NCBI GenBank assembly: GCA_024663395.1
Contig: JANFAH010000001.1
Location: 1,054,001 to 1,118,000 of the forward strand
DNA length: 64,000 bases
From: Pisolithus tinctorius
Lineage: Eukaryota; Basidiomycota; Agaricomycetes; Boletales; Pisolithaceae
Direction of reading: 5' to 3'
The notes under the pieces were generated by a model. That model worked only from the letters and a program-made list of their open reading frames with translations. It was not told the DNA's origin and made no database searches. The number at the start of each line of letters is the position of its first letter. The first letter of the stretch is position 1. Positions 46,856-57,725 of the stretch are shown piece after piece. Position numbers and translations under genes: made by a program.

Positions 46856-49800
46856 TCAATGCGTCCACTCTTTCTAGTCCCAATTCTTTACTTCCGTCTG
46901 TAACTCTTCCAGATTACTCTGTTGATACTTTCTCTGCGTTGATCGATTCTGGTTCTTCTCATTGCTTTGTAGACCTGTCTGTAATTAAAAAATATGCTAT
47001 TTCTGTTTCCTCCGTTTCTCTGCCAATTCTGCTCTGCTTGTTTGATGGTAGTACAAATGCTGTCATTTCCCAAGAAGTAGATCTTTCCCTCTGCTTTCCT
47101 TCTGGCGATGTCAATTCTGTTTCATTTTATGTTACTCCGTTGGATTCTTCATGTTCGCTGGTGTTAGGACACAACTGGCTCACCCGCTTCAATCTGTTGA
47201 TTGACTGGGTACTGGGCAGTATATCATTCAAACCATCATTACAAGGAATGCCAACACCCCAGGCGCCTTCGTCATCTTCCACTGCGACCTCCGCTCTGGA
47301 TCTGACACCCTCTGCTCCATGTGCAGCTCCGACTGCACCTCCGACCAACTCACTGCGCTCCGCTCCACTCGTCTCACTCATCAATGCTGCTGCATATGTC
47401 AGAGCCTGTGCTCTCCCTGGCTCTAGACAGTTCCACTTGCAGCTCTCTGCTGATGATGTGAAGCTTCGTGCGTCCTCCATTTCCTCTCCACCTCCTGACC
47501 TCTCCTCGGTTCCTCCTGAGTATCACGAGTTTGCCGATGTCTTTAGCAAAGACAAGGCCACAGAACTTCTGCCACACTGCTTGTTCGATCTCAAGATCAA
47601 CCTCGAGGAAGGAGCCTCTCCACCCATTGGTACAATCTACTCTCTTTCTCTGCCAGAGCTTGAAGCTCTCTGCACCTTCATTGACGAGCATCTTGGCTAT
47701 GGCTTCATCAAACAATCTGCCTCCGCTCATGGTGCCCCTGTCCTCTTTGTGAAGAAGAAGGATGGCTCACTCTGCCTCTGCGTAGACTACTGAGGACTCA
47801 ATAAAATCACAAAAAAAGACCGATATCCGCTGCCGCTCATCTCTGACCTACTCGACTCTCCAAGCCGCACTAAAGTCTACACCAAGATTGATCTCCGCCA
47901 TGCCTATCATCTGGTCTGCATAGCAGATGGAGATGAATGGAAAACGGCATTCCGCACTCGTTATGGTTCTTACGAGTGGCAGGTAATGCCATTCAGTCTG
48001 ACTAACACGCCTGCGGCTTTCCAGCAATTCATCAATAGCATCTTTGCAGACATGCTCGATGTCTGCATCGTGGTGTACCTCAATGACATCTTAATTTATT
48101 TGCAGAACATGGAGTCGCACTGTGAACATGTAAAAGAGGTACTCTGCCACCTTCAAAAGCATGGTCTTTATGCCAAGCCAGAGAAGTGCGAGTTTCACTC
48201 TGACTCCGTCGAGTACCTCAGTTATGTCCTTTCTCCCTCCGGTCTCACCATGTCTGCTGAGAAGGTCCAGGCAGTCCACGACTGGCCTGAGCCACAGAAG
48301 GTGCGAGACATCCAGTCTTTCCTTGGTTTCGCAAATTTCTATAGATGATTCATTAATAACTACTCCGACATCGTCATTCCACTCACTTGCCTCACGCGAA
48401 AGGGTGCTCCTTGGAACTTTTCTGAGGAGTGCTGCTCCACTTTCCTCCACCTGAAGGATGCCTTCAGCTCCACTCCTATTCTCACTCATTGGGTCCCTGA
48501 TGCTCTGCTTACAGTGGAAACTGATGCCTCCAACTATGCCATTGCTGGTATTTTGTCAATCACCTGCTCCGACGGTGAACTCTGCCTAGTCGCTTTCTAC
48601 TCCCAGACCATGACCACACCAGAACTCAATTATGATACCCATGACAAGGAGCTGTTGGCGATCTTCAAGGCCTTCTGCCATTGGTGGCATTACCTAGAAG
48701 GCTCTGCCTTACCTGTCGATGTGGTGACGGACCACAAAAACCTTGAGTACTTTTCTACCTCTAAGGTTCTCACTCGTCGACAGGCCCACTGGTTGGAGTA
48801 CCTTTCCCAATTCAATCTTTCGATTCGCTTCTGACCTAGCTGCCTAGGAGCCAAACCCGACGCACTGATGCAACATTGGGATGTCTACCCAAAAGGGGGG
48901 GATAGGGACTATGCACAGGTAAACCCTCATAATCTCTGCCCTATGTTTACACAGGAGCAACTCACGTCGTCCCTCCATACCACCACCCTCATGGCACCTG
49001 TGCTCTGCGCTGCCATGGTCTTTGATGTTGAGTGCTTGCACTCCAACATCATCTCCACCCTACCCTCCGACCCTGTCTCTGCTAGCCATCTTCCAACTCC
49101 AACTAGGCCTCAGTGGTCCCTGGACTCCGACAGTCTACTCCGCCTTGACTGTCACATCTTTGTCCCAGACATTGATGATCTCCGCCTCCAAGTGCTTCGG
49201 TTTAAGCATGACCACCCTCTAGCAGGCCATTTCGGGCAAAACCGCACCCTAGAACTCGTCCACAGGGACTATGTGTGGCCTAACCTCCGCTCCGATGTGA
49301 AGGAGTATGTCAGGTCTTGCACTGCCTGTGGATGGAGCAAAACTTCATGACACCGCCCCTATGGTCTACTGAAGCAACTCCCCATCCCAGAGAGACCTTG
49401 GAACTCCATCTCCATGGACTTCATCGAACACCTCCCCAACTCTGATGGCTACTCTGCCATACTCGTGGTAGTGGACCGCCTCTCAAAACAAGTGGTGTTC
49501 ATCCCCACCCACGACTCTGTCACATCCACCAAACTCACTAAGCTCTTCCTTACCCATGTCTTCTCCAAGCATGGAGTACCAGCTAATGTCACCTCCAACA
49601 GAGGTCCTGAGTTTGTCTCACACTTCTTCCGCTCTCTAGGAAAGGCCCTTGATATGTGTCTTCACTTCACTTCGGGTTACCACCCAGAAGGCAATGGCCA
49701 GACCGAGCGAACGAACCAGACCCTCGAACAGTACCTTCGTGTCTACTGTAACTACCAACAAGACAACTGGGCTGAGCTGTTACCTCTAGTGGAGTTCACC

Positions 49801-50499
49801 TTCAATAATGCACTGAGTGCGACTACTGGAGTCTCTCCCTTCTTTGCTAACAAGGGATACCATCCAAACCTGTCTGTGGTCCCTGACCAAGACTTCACTT
49901 CTCCAAGGGCTCATGACTATGTCATTGAGCTCTCTGCCCTTCATGACTTCCTCCACTCCAAAATGTCCACCACTCAACAGCACTACCAGGGTCCAGCAGA
50001 TGCTAAATGCATACCTCTGCCTGAGTTCAAGGTCGGAGAACAGGCCTACATCAAAGCCAAGTACTTCCGCTCCACTCGTCCTTCGGAAAAACTCTCCGAA
50101 AAGTACTTAGGTCCATTCACCATCTTGGCCAGGCCAGGCATGCATTCTGTCACCCTTAAGCTCCCTGACTCTATGCACTTGGTACATCCAGTCTTCCATG
50201 TCTTGCAACTGGAAGCCGCAGCGGCTAACCCTTTCCCAAACCAACAACAACCTCCGCCTCCACCAGTGGATGTCGATGGTGACCTTGAGTACGAAGTATC
50301 AGAGATACTCGACTCTAAGGTGGACTGCCGTCGCTGCCATTGTCAACTCTTGTATCTAGTCCACTGGGCTGGTTATGAGAACACCGATGAAGAAACCTCT
50401 TGGTTGCTTGCAACTGAGCTAGATCACACTTCCAACATAGTATCCGCTTTCCATGAACGCTATCCACACAAACCTGGCCCGTACCAACCTCCGCCATAA
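46856..50499 (+). pseudogene. gypsy pol: protease, RT, RNase H, integrase, chromodomain
   Basis: Protease ALIDSGSSHCFV (about 46,936). Reverse transcriptase with KKKDGSLCLCVDY, VYTKIDLRHAYH, TPAAFQQFINSIF and the active-site box YLNDILIY (48,076-48,099), where Asp has become Asn. RNase H VETDASNYAIAGIL with TDHKNLEYF. Integrase zinc motif in HPLAGHFGQNRTLELVHRDY...CTACG, core with MDFIEHLP, TSNRGPEFVS (second catalytic Asp now Asn, 49,597) and GYHPEGNGQTERTNQ. A chromodomain near the end (LEYEVSEILDSKV, YLVHWAGYENTDEETSW) gives targeting to marked chromatin. In-frame TGA at 47,791, 48,346, 48,832 and 49,348; all fit CGA to TGA. The natural stop is TAA at 50,497. Confidence 0.93.
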
Positions 50500-50701
50500 T
50501 ACTCCACCTACATAATCCTCCTCCGCAGGCCAACTCCGCCTCTTACTGAACTACCTTAAGTACTTTAGAATTTTCTCTGCTTATCCATTTCACTTCTCAG
50601 AGTCACAAACAAAATCACAAGTCTATCTCGTAGTATTACAAAATATACAAACTAAAGACAAAAAAAAAAAGAAAAAGAAAAAAAAACAAAACAAAACTAC
50701 C

Positions 50702-51931
50702 CTACTCTTCCATTTCTTGTTCTCCGCCACCCTCCTGTTCTTCTCCGCCTTCCTTCTCTCCTCCGACGTCTTCCTCTTCCTCATTATCCCCCTCTGCACC
50801 TTCATCTGCTTCCTCGTTCTTGTCCTCCGCCTCTGACTGAGGCCTCTTCCACCCTCCACCTCTGCGCTCGAACTCAGCCATCCTGGCCTCTTGCGCATCC
50901 TCCCTCCTCCTCATCTCCACCCACTCTGCCCAGGCACGGTACAGCGCCCACTCATTGGCGGTCCACTCTGCAGCCTCTGCCATCCACTCTGCTGCCTCTG
51001 CCATCCTCTCTAAGGCCAGCACAGCGGTCTCATGTGCTTCGGCCTGCCTTTCCATGGCCTGCAGCTGCCGCTCCCTCTCCCATTCTGCCCACTGCATGTG
51101 TACCCCCACCCCTGAGGGACCCTCGAGGGGGGTTGCTGGCTTGTCTTCTCCGCCTATCTCCCACTTGTCATCTGCTTCCTCCGTCTCTGTCGCTTTCTCC
51201 TTTCCCTTCCCTCGTGGCTTCTTCTTCTTCTCCCCTCGGGAGCTCCCTGTCCCTGCCCTCTTCTGCGAAGGTCCTGCTGCCACCTCTTCCCGCGTCCAGC
51301 TGCAGGTTTTCTTCTTGTTGTGGCAGGGCATGCAGGCCCTGGTCTTACCTTGCCTGGCTCACACTGACCTGCCATCAGACTTGCTATGCAGCGAGTGCAA
51401 GGGGGCCACCTGGTCGTGGTGACCACCACAGAGGTCCCAGGGACCCTCTGGGTGGTGTTGACATTGTAGACTGCGCTGCTTAACCTGAAATAAAAATACA
51501 AGTCAGCTCCACCTGACTCATAGGATTCTGTCACTCACCTTTGCGCAGCCTCATCCTGCCTGGCCTGGGCCCTCTCCTGAGAGGCCCTCTGCCTCTTCTG
51601 CCACTCTCTGTCTTTGCCTTTCGGCCTCTTCCTCCGCCGCCTTCTTCTGCTGTGCTTCCTCCTCCTCTTTCTGCCTCTGCTCCACCTCCAGTTGCGCCTC
51701 CTCCACCTTTCGTCATCTGGCCTCCTCCCATTTGGCCTTACACTCTGCCTCGCACTCTTTCTCTCTCTGCTCCGCCTCCGCTCGCTGATGTGCTTTCTCC
51801 ACATTCTTCTCACACTCAGTGTCAGTCGAGTCATCGGTAAGGACAACCAATGTGTCATCTGCGACTTGGGAGTAGTCGTGGGAGTGGCCTGGGGTTGGCT
51901 GGGGGGTTGTGTTCTCACGCTGGAAGGACAT
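50702..51931 (-). pseudogene. Antisense gene between pol and the 3' LTR, Cys-cluster protein
   Basis: Minus strand, start MSFQRENTTPQPTPGHSHDY at 51,931. Exon 1 is coiled-coil-like (Glu/Ala/Arg/Lys-rich) to about 51,538, with TGA codons that fit former CGA. Intron 51,537-51,486 (GTGAGT...TTTCAG). Exon 2 contains a cysteine cluster CTRC-x9-C, then, after a frameshift near 51,330, CHNKKKTCSW, a Lys-rich stretch (EKKKKPRGKGKEKA), an Ala/Glu/Trp heptad-like region and an acidic tail to TAG at 50,702. The Cys spacing recalls a fungal zinc-cluster DNA-binding domain. It is read opposite to gag-pol. Similar antisense frames occur in related basidiomycete elements as far as I recall; function unknown. 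Confidence 0.6.
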
Positions 51932-52127
51932 GGTGATGAGGGAAGAAGGTATGAAGGTTCAGTACCCTAACACGTGTTTTTAAGTGGTACTTCGAACTCC
52001 GACAGAGCTCTGCTGTGGCTAAAGCCATCATCCTCAAGGCATCAAAGTAATTTCAAATGATCAACTCGTGTTGATCTCGTCCCATACATGCGGCCTTCAG
52101 GGGTTCAGGCCCTAAGGGGGGGGGCAC

Positions 52128-52841
52128 TGTCATAACCGTGTGTTCGTCATAAGTCTTTGCTCACTCCACAACCTTTTCCGCCAGTCATCCGCTCACTCCA
52201 CACCAACTCCGCCCAACTTCTGTTGGTTGCAAACCATCTCCACTCTGACTGCTGTCAGACTTGTGTTGCTCTCCTACCGGACTGAGCGGTCTGTTCTCTG
52301 AGGGGTCATGTGACTACCTTCACAGTCAGGTACTCCGCAGCACGCTCACCACATGGTCCAGTGCCTGGACTGTTTCCTTTTCTGGATGTTCTGTGTTACC
52401 CATTCATATGACCTCCGTCTACCCTTCATTCGTCATCCAGGAAATTTTACTTGAAAATTTATGAGTCTCCATATGTCAGTTCCGATTCCGATTACTGTAC
52501 CTCCATAGCAGTATAAAAGCATGTACTGTACTCTGCTGTTCTTCAGTACGAATATCAACTTAGTTCCTACTCCCTCTGATTCCGTCTTCTGCCTGTTGGA
52601 CTTATCTCTGACTCTCCGTCTGTACTCTCCCTCTGAAATACGAGGGCTGAGATCGTGCAAGGGGGTAGCACACAAGCTAAACCTGACGCCCTCACTCCAC
52701 TCTGCCTTTGTCTCGGCAGTCTTCGTTCCTGCTGACACTCCGCTAGTTGGAGTTCTGTTCTTCTGTGTCGGACTTGCTTCCGGACCCTCCTCTAGACCTT
52801 GTTTAGCGTCGGAGTTGGTTGGAGTAGGCCCAGACTTGACA
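52128..52841 (+). repeat. 3' LTR of gypsy element (714 bp)
   Basis: TGTCATAACCGTGTG ... CAGACTTGACA, preceded by a polypurine tract and followed by the ATCAG duplication. Confidence 0.93.
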
Positions 52842-52846
52842 ATCAG

Positions 52847-53029
52847 TATCACACATGCACCAAACACATCGATATCCACTTTCACTTCATTTGCTGGGTT
52901 GTAGGGATCAGCAGGATTCACCTCATATATTGCCCAACCACAGACATGATTGCTGATATGCTAACAAAGGTGCTACCATCTCTGAAGGTGAAGCATTCCA
53001 CAGTTGAACTCAGCCTATGTCTGACTTGA
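52847..53029 (+). pseudogene. Copia pol fragment, last part
   Basis: Resumes copia pol after the gypsy element: HMHQTHRYPL-type frame shifts aside, the correct frame shows KHIDIHFHFI, IHLIYCPTTDMIADMLTKVLPS and KVKHSTVELSLCLT before TGA at 53,027. The LADxLTK box is the normal end of copia RNase H. A polypurine GAGGGGGAG follows, then the LTR. Confidence 0.88.
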
Positions 53030-53036
53030 GGGGGAG

Positions 53037-53387
53037 TGTTAGATTTGGCAAGTTGCTCATAGCCTTTGTTCATTAATTGATGCTACTTTTCCTTACCATG
53101 GGAAACACTTCCCATTTACAGGTCTACAAGACCACAGTACTTAGTCACTTCAAGCGCTGACAATACAGCACAGTAATTTTTGTTTATTGTCTCCAAAATG
53201 TTTCATATGTATAATTAATGGTACAAGCACTTGCACTATGACTGTGCTTGTAGTTTCAACACTGGGTTCAACACCTGTGTCTCACCCCTTGTTTTCATAT
53301 AGTGTATTTAACTCGCTACTGTAGTAACACCACCTCGGACATTTGCCACTTGCACACTCGACTGAGATCTTGCTATAGATTTCTGTG
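53037..53387 (+). repeat. 3' LTR of the copia element
   Basis: Starts TGTTAGATTTGGCAAG right after the purine tract. Its 3' part (CACCTCGGACATTTGCCACTTGC...TATAGATTTCTGTG) is related to the copia-type LTR end at 37,410. The end is approximate. Confidence 0.7.
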
Positions 53388-53628
53388 ATTAGGATGGGCA
53401 GAAAGGCATTCATTTATGGTCTAATACACTTATAGTACAATTCACTATCATATACAATGCCTACAGGGAAGGGAAAGAGCCCAGGAAGGAAGGGGAGGCT
53501 GGGGGCAATGAGGGCAGTGTGTGGGAATGTTGGATATCAGGCACATGCCAAATGAGGACATGTTTTGGGAGTAGTGGCTGCGCTTTTTTATGCTTATGTA
53601 ATTACATAAAATGCGGAGGAGTGATGAA
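53388..53628. other. Inner part of the outer element, no gene
   Basis: Short purine-rich DNA between the copia LTR and the right TIR, with no open frame of note. Confidence 0.5.
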
Positions 53629-54311
53629 AATAAACTGTGGGGATTTGTTGGGAGAAACTCCTGATCAGCACTACTCATATATTGATGGATCACTACAGGT
53701 ATAAGGGAGTTAGGCAGTCTTGCATCACAGTAATGCTACAATTATCACACTTTGATGCATCAAAATGACACTATAGCCTGGGTTGAGTATATAGCAGCTG
53801 ACTATCTACTGTATGTCCACTGCATGTCAGTCATCTACACTACTGTATGTCGGTCATCTGTACTACTGTCTGTTGGTCATCTGTACTACCGTTTGTCGGT
53901 CATGTGCCCTACCGCACGTCCGTCATCTGCCTTACCGCACGTCCGTCATCTGCATTCCCACCCACTGTACTACTGCGTGACTGCGTGACCAGCGACTGCA
54001 CTACTGCGTGACCAACGACTGCACTACTGCACGTCGTACTACTGCGTGACTGCGTGACTGACGACTGCACTACCGCAGTGTTTGGTGTCCCCCTGCTGAC
54101 AGAACTTCGAAACTTCGAAAAACGTACTGCACGTTCGACATCGGCACAAAAACCACCTGCCAAACGAAGCGCGGTTGTCCGGCTTTCCATACTACCGCAG
54201 TGTCTGGTGTCCCCCTGCTGACAGAACTTCGAAACGTCGAAAAACGTACCGCACGTTCGACATCGGCACAAAAACCACCTGCCAAACGAAGTGCGGTTGT
54301 CCGGCTTTCCA
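53629..54311 (-). repeat. Right TIR of the outer element, with terminal duplication
   Basis: Inverse complement of 30,087-30,641. The outermost 120 bp or so is duplicated in tandem: GGCTTTCCATACTACCGCAGTG at 54,183 and the true end GGCTTTCCA at 54,311, each preceded by GACAGAACTTCGAAAC. Confidence 0.85.
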
Positions 54312-55153
54312 TACTTTCTGTGGTCTATAAGTGCAGGTGTTCGAAGAAGTCTGGTGTCGCTTGAATGTGTTTTAGTTCGTCATACCAAAGGCCCTCTACT
54401 CCTGAATGCTACAAGCAACAACAGTAGGGACTCTTTACATGTTGAAAAGTAGAGTGTCTATTTTCGACGTAGAGAAAGATAATCTGACAAGTCGTGGGAA
54501 GGTGAGACGACGGCGAGTGTGAGACGCCGTCGCCGTGGGGCCTGCGATGTCCATAACATAAGGGTATGTAGATGAGGAGTGGGCGCGACTCGTACGAGGT
54601 CCACTACTTCCAAAAACAGACAGCCTGGTCATTTCGGTCTGGCAAAAACTCGGGGGACAAAACAACAACAATTGTCAGACCTGGACCAGGATGCGACCAG
54701 GAATGCCATCAGCCGCCAAAGAACCTGAAAGCTCGCCAATGCATTCAGATGTCGGGTGCACTGTGCACATACTACCTGTTAAGTGTGTATTTGTTCATTG
54801 TCGGTTGAACGTATCGGGCTTCCCAATCCAGGAGGTAAGATCAACAAAACTCGGCGTCGCTGTGAACTCTTGCTCCACAAAGGTGCCACCAGTTTAGACC
54901 GAATGAAGTTGTTGGCTTGGGATTTGGTCGTTGAATCAGCGGGGTGCAACAGTTACCTTGAAATCGACATGCGCAAACTCCTATCCAGACTGTTATCCCT
55001 AAGTTGCATGTCCAGTGCCACGTGACACCCTGTGTACTCAATACATGTCAAGCCCATCTGAGGGGTGTGGTCGCTTAGGACCGGAAATATCATTCCAGCA
55101 GTAACGGCAAAGAGAACCATGGGAAGAACACAGATGACAGTATATAAAACACA
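54312..55153. other. Host-like flank downstream of the nest, no gene
   Basis: CpG-rich. From 54,833 it is the start of the duplicated block also found at 26,147. The part near 54,660-54,760 recalls 21,400-21,490. Confidence 0.5.
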
Positions 55154-57725
55154 TCAAGCGTCATAGAACGGGCCTGGCTTAGTGATTGTTTCAAGGGATA
55201 CGGTTTCGGCATCATTTCCGTCTTTTCCAGCTGCTTGCTTGGGAGATGTACCGAAATCATCCAGTTTTATTGCTGTGGGCTCAATCGCAACTACTATTGT
55301 TGACGCTGAGAGAGGATCGAATGGTGTTCTTTTCCGGATCGGCCGTGAGCCGAAGGTGATTATGGACTTGAGCTCCAGCGGAGCAGGGGATGCGGATTCT
55401 TCAGAGCTGATGCGGAAGAGGAAAGCGACGACTACGCTCAAGTTTGCCACGATCAAGCTAACTGATACCTGGCAAAACAACGAACTGAGTCTGCTTCGTG
55501 CTGGAATGGCTAAGAGGCCCCGGAGGCATACCTCAACTATACCAGCTATGGTTTCTTTTAGTTCACCATCAGTAAGCACGTAATATGCGTGGATGAGGCT
55601 GACAACAGTGGTAACAGCGGACGTCGAAAACACAGATAGAAGTCGGATCTTTTGAGCCTTGGTGAGTCTGACTTTGTAAATCAGACGGAACGGAGCTAGT
55701 ATCAAGATCGTATCACCGAGCACGTCGGCTGGATGGAGAAAGTTAGACGGTCCATCTCATTTGTCCTGCACGCAACAGACTTACTGATTATCTGCGCAAT
55801 AGCAACGTTCCTACCTATATTGCAGTGAGGGAGGGGTTGCGTTTTCCAACCAGTTGTTGTTTCACACGTCCAAAAGATTTGCGCGCCAAGGATCATCCAC
55901 GTCACCATAAATGCGATGGTAGTGCGTACTAGCCATCTCCTTAGCGAGCCAGGGAAGGTAAGTCGCACGACCGTATATAAAATTGAGATCCTGGACGACC
56001 TAAAACCATTCAGAGATGGCTCGTAACCAGAGAGACAAGATTGTTATCGCACCAAATGACTGCATAGAAGGACTGGTCGATTCTACATATAAAATAATTT
56101 TGAGCACGCTGTGATGCTGGTTTGTAAAACGAATGCACAGATAGTACAACGCTACCCTTGTTTCTTGAGGAAATTGAGCTATTGCAGCACTGAGTCAGCG
56201 ACACTTGCTCCCAACCGAGAAGACGACGCCATCACCGTAGTCAAATAGATACAACCAGCCTACTACCAAAAACATGATGTCGAATACCATGGCAAGCGCG
56301 GCCCATGCATCGTCTAGCCAGAGACGGCGTTGTCGTGCCCGCACGAACAGACGGAATGAAGTGACCACCGTCGCAGCAATGGGTAAGACCACACTGACAA
56401 CTTTAGATCCATCAGTGGCGTCCTAAATGGTTCCCAAGGTCGCTACCTTCGGTTTGTTGAATCGTTGGTCCAGAGGACATGTTAACTTGGGAGAGAGGGG
56501 GAATGGAGAGGGAGGTTTAGAACACCATATGTTTCATCTCCGATGTGTTCTTTGTAGGAATAACCACTTCCGTAGTATCATCGGTTTCTTGATCGCATCG
56601 CGTGGTGCCGTGCATGTCAGAACCATCAATACCGCTCATACTGGACGGATGGGTGAGTGGTGTGTCCGGTTATAACCCGTCCTAGCATGTACTTGTGCGG
56701 GGTTCTGCATCGAATGGCGCCAGCGCCGCACACCTGGTGATCAAAGTACATGACGTGATGAGTCCCATAGCCCCCCTTAATATCGTCCCTCTGACATTAC
56801 CTGAGCGCGGCCGACTTGACAGTGTATCAGAATCCAAATTGTGAGACACGTACGTATTATATCCAAGCTATCCGCAGCGGCAGCGGCAGCGCCTAAAATA
56901 ACAGGCCCAATATTAAACACGCTCTGTTTCCATCTCGATATCACTCCAGGACATCCATGAAGTAAGCGGCACCAATTAGACACCCCAGCTTCTCTTCCTG
57001 ATTCAGGTGGCGATGGTTCCACCGACAACGGGTGAACACGGAAAGTACGGGCCACTCCGCCTGCCCCGGAGCATGTGCTTTGTTCGCTTACTTAGCCAAT
57101 TGTATTCGTGTTTCCTTATGGGAGTTAGGCACCATCGACTGCGGGGGGATGTAGATTTGGAGGTTGCATGACTCGTATTCCAAGATTCTGAGCGATGATG
57201 AATCAAGTGTGATGATATGTCCTGAGAAGAGGGGCCTGGCGAAGGTGGATGTCCGTCTATAGAACTTTGGAACTCTAAAGTATGTGAGTCGAGGCGAAAA
57301 TCGGTGGAGACGACGAAGGTTGGAGATCGTGGACGTGGCTGTTTGATTTTGGAATCCTATCCTACCTAGTCGGACTCAGGTGCATGTGGGCATCTCACGA
57401 CTACGACTCGCCTTCGCGAGTCGACTGCGAAACGGTGGCTGACCGGAAGGGCCCCCGGAACCGGATGTCGCCTCCCAGTCGTCCTCATAAATGCAGCGAC
57501 ATCAATCGTCTTGAAGGGAGAATCCTGCCAACGTTTATAGAATTTATATATATGATGATCGGCAGTGCGAACATGCATCGAAACGCAAATGATCACGTAC
57601 CAAGTCTCGTCGTTTGTGCGAGTCGGTGAGTGCCGAAAGGTGGCTGACCTGGGAAGCACCCCCGAAATCAGATGTCAGCCTCCAAACTACCCTTATAACC
57701 TCAGCAAGCCAGTCATCCACTCCGC
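54833..57725. repeat. Segmental duplication block, copy b
   Basis: Direct copy of 26,147-29,160, carrying PTH11-like copy 4, the upstream mini-ORF (56,639) and the stretch with GCGAGTCGACTGCGAAACG. It is shorter by deletions, for example near 57,300-57,410. Confidence 0.8.
55154..56480 (-). CDS. PTH11/rhodopsin-like membrane protein, copy 4
   Basis: Same exon series: MSSGPTIQQTEG, TSFRLFVRARQRRLWLDDAWAA, FPGSLRRWLVRTTIAFM, LGAQIFWTCETTTGWK, PHCNIGRNVAIAQI, GDTILILAPFRLIYKV, SVFSTSAVTTVVSLIHAYY, SVSLIVANLSVVVAFLF and a tail ending ITKPGPFYDA (stop at 55,154). The core exons are open and the gene is closest to copy 3. The first intron is unresolved as in the other copies. Probably a functional multi-pass membrane protein of the PTH11-like receptor group; ligand unknown. 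Confidence 0.6.

Larger units (their letters stand above)
32662..52841 (+). mobile_element. Ty3/gypsy chromovirus, full-length but decayed, with nested insert
   Basis: 5' LTR 32,662-33,375, gag from 33,437, the nested Plavaka element (33,946-46,021), rest of gag, pol to 50,499, an antisense gene and the 3' LTR 52,128-52,841. The target duplication ATCAG lies at 32,657-32,661 and 52,842-52,846, inside copia pol. A polypurine tract (AAGGGGGGGGGCAC) precedes the 3' LTR. Without the insert the element is about 8.1 kb. Five TGA stops and loss of catalytic Asp residues show it cannot move on its own. Confidence 0.92.
30087..54311. mobile_element. Long-TIR DNA transposon forming the outer shell of the nest
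   Basis: Termini are TGGAAAGCCGGACAACC at 30,087 and its inverse complement ending at 54,311; TA lies just outside both ends and may be the target duplication or part of the TIR. The inverted repeats are about 555 bp (left) and 683 bp (right, longer through a terminal tandem duplication). The shell holds a copia fragment, a gypsy element and everything nested in them. Its own transposase is not recognised. The superfamily is undetermined; a TA duplication would suit Tc1/mariner-like insertion, but the TIR length is atypical. Confidence 0.75.

Noticed and set aside
50955..51840. Plus-strand frames of 99-155 codons over the antisense gene
   Set aside because: They are shadows of the Glu/Ala/Arg-rich minus-strand gene, whose intron and Cys motif support the minus reading.
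30087..54311. Reading the inverted arms as a simple local inverted duplication
   Set aside because: Termini match exactly with TA outside, and a diverged copy of the same end occurs alone at 13,705, which fits a transposon family better.
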